Shown: piece after piece, positions 63,585-64,000 of the stretch
Layout: each line of letters starts with the position of its first letter
Numbering within the stretch: the stretch's first letter is position 1
Origin: Hoeflea_A sp965249925
Lineage (GTDB): Bacteria > Pseudomonadota > Alphaproteobacteria > Rhizobiales > Rhizobiaceae
Assembly (NCBI GenBank): GCA_965249925.1
Contig: OZ252260.1
Span: 7,378,001 to 7,442,000 of the forward strand
Reading direction: 5' to 3'
DNA length: 64,000 nucleotides
Notes under the pieces: generated by a model
Database searches by the model: none
The model's input: only the letters and a program-made list of their open reading frames with translations
What the model was told of the DNA's origin: nothing
Program-made: the position numbers and the translations under genes

Positions 63585-64000
63585 TCATGCGGCCGCACCC
63601 CAGACCTGTTGCAGTTGCGGTGCGACGTCGCCGCCGATGGCCCGGGACAACCGATGACATGCCGATCTGAGCATGTTCCTGGAACTATCAAGCAGGGTCT
63701 CGGTCACGCGCGATGTCGGGATGGCGACGGCCGCTGTCGCGGCTGCCCGGCCGCTTCGATCGAATATTGGTACCGCCAGAGTATAAACATCCTTTTCGAA
63801 GCCCTGATCGCATTCGGCAATGCCATTTCTGCGGGTCGTCTCGATTATTGCGCGCAGTGCTGCCGGGTCGGTTACAGTAAGGTCGGTGTATGACGTCAGG
63901 GGCTGGGCCAGATACGAGTCCACAAACGCCGCTTCTGAAAACGCAAGGATGGCATAGCCCGACGATGTCGCATGCAGCGGCAACATCTCCGCTTCGTCGA
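63585..64000 (-). CDS. IclR-family transcriptional regulator, truncated by window edge
   Basis: The C-terminal 138 or so residues of an IclR regulator; the DNA-binding domain is beyond the right edge. The effector domain shows MLPLHATSSGYAILAFS (PLHATSSGKAIL in most relatives), NGIAECDQGFEKDVYTLAVPIFDRSGRAAATAAVAIP and a terminal helix. The substitution Lys-to-Tyr in the SGYAIL motif is notable. It is co-oriented with the class III aminotransferase and isomerase genes and is their probable regulator. Confidence 0.88.
   Translation of the reverse strand, partial: DEAEMLPLHATSSGYAILAFSEAAFVDSYLAQPLTSYTDLTVTDPAALRAIIETTRRNGIAECDQGFEKDVYTLAVPIFDRSGRAAATAAVAIPTSRVTETLLDSSRNMLRSACHRLSRAIGGDVAPQLQQVWGAAA

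Overview
The window looks like ordinary chromosome from an alphaproteobacterium, most probably of the order Hyphomicrobiales (Rhizobiales). The main clues are a circularly permuted, two-piece tmRNA whose tag reads ANDNYAEARLAA, a BA14K-family protein, an SspB adaptor of the alphaproteobacterial type, and a rhizobial-style TGA-N9-TCA iron box. Most of the DNA is visibly GC-rich. About 8.9-13.9 kb is visibly poorer in GC. There is no phage, insertion sequence, CRISPR array or rRNA operon. One tRNA (Lys-CTT) and one tmRNA are present.

Layout. 0-8.7 kb: the N-terminal part of an iron ABC transporter binding protein, an SDR dehydrogenase, an MBL-fold hydrolase, a universal stress protein, a small secreted protein, a secreted M19 dipeptidase, tRNA-Lys, and two secreted proteins (SbsA-Ig and propeller-like). 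8.9-13.9 kb: a lower-GC block with a coupled pair (secreted SnoaL-like protein, and a secreted protein with two AhpD/CMD-like domains and thrombospondin type 3 repeats), a divergent porin-like barrel and a LysR regulator. 14-18.3 kb: a complete ugpBAEC glycerol-3-phosphate importer. 18.5-25.7 kb: a DUF922 protease, PhzF, an EEP-family hydrolase, BA14K, ilvC behind a TetR gene, pdxJ, a SpoIIAA-like protein and an ABM monooxygenase. 25.8-31.5 kb: a large glycine-rich autotransporter and a divergent sulfotransferase, bracketed by an imperfect 43-bp direct repeat. 31.5-35.2 kb: a RecD-like helicase, a thioesterase and a cobalt-type nitrile hydratase set. 35.2-38.8 kb: an ilvB - EamA transporter - ilvN operon behind a transcription attenuator with an apparently leaderless leader peptide. 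38.8-49 kb: HerA ATPase, miaA, serB, a GNAT enzyme, htrA-DUF2065-hflC-hflK and thyA-folA. 48.7-50.3 kb: split tmRNA, sspB, DUF4169 and RHH proteins. 50.3-64 kb: an AsmA-like giant, an FAD oxidase, a thioesterase, a ClC channel, a kinase-like fusion protein, uvrD, a CHM isomerase, a class III aminotransferase and part of an IclR regulator.

Working together: ilvC and ilvBN carry out the first two steps of branched-chain amino acid synthesis, but they lie in separate units with different apparent control (a TetR neighbour versus an attenuator). tmRNA and SspB form a ribosome rescue and tagged-protein degradation module, next to the HflKC/HtrA membrane quality-control genes. The least conventional items are the secreted double AhpD-like protein, the kinase fused to an acyl-CoA-synthetase-like C-terminal domain, the transporter wedged between ilvB and ilvN, and the repeat-bracketed autotransporter segment. 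Domain calls were made by eye from motifs; no database search was run.
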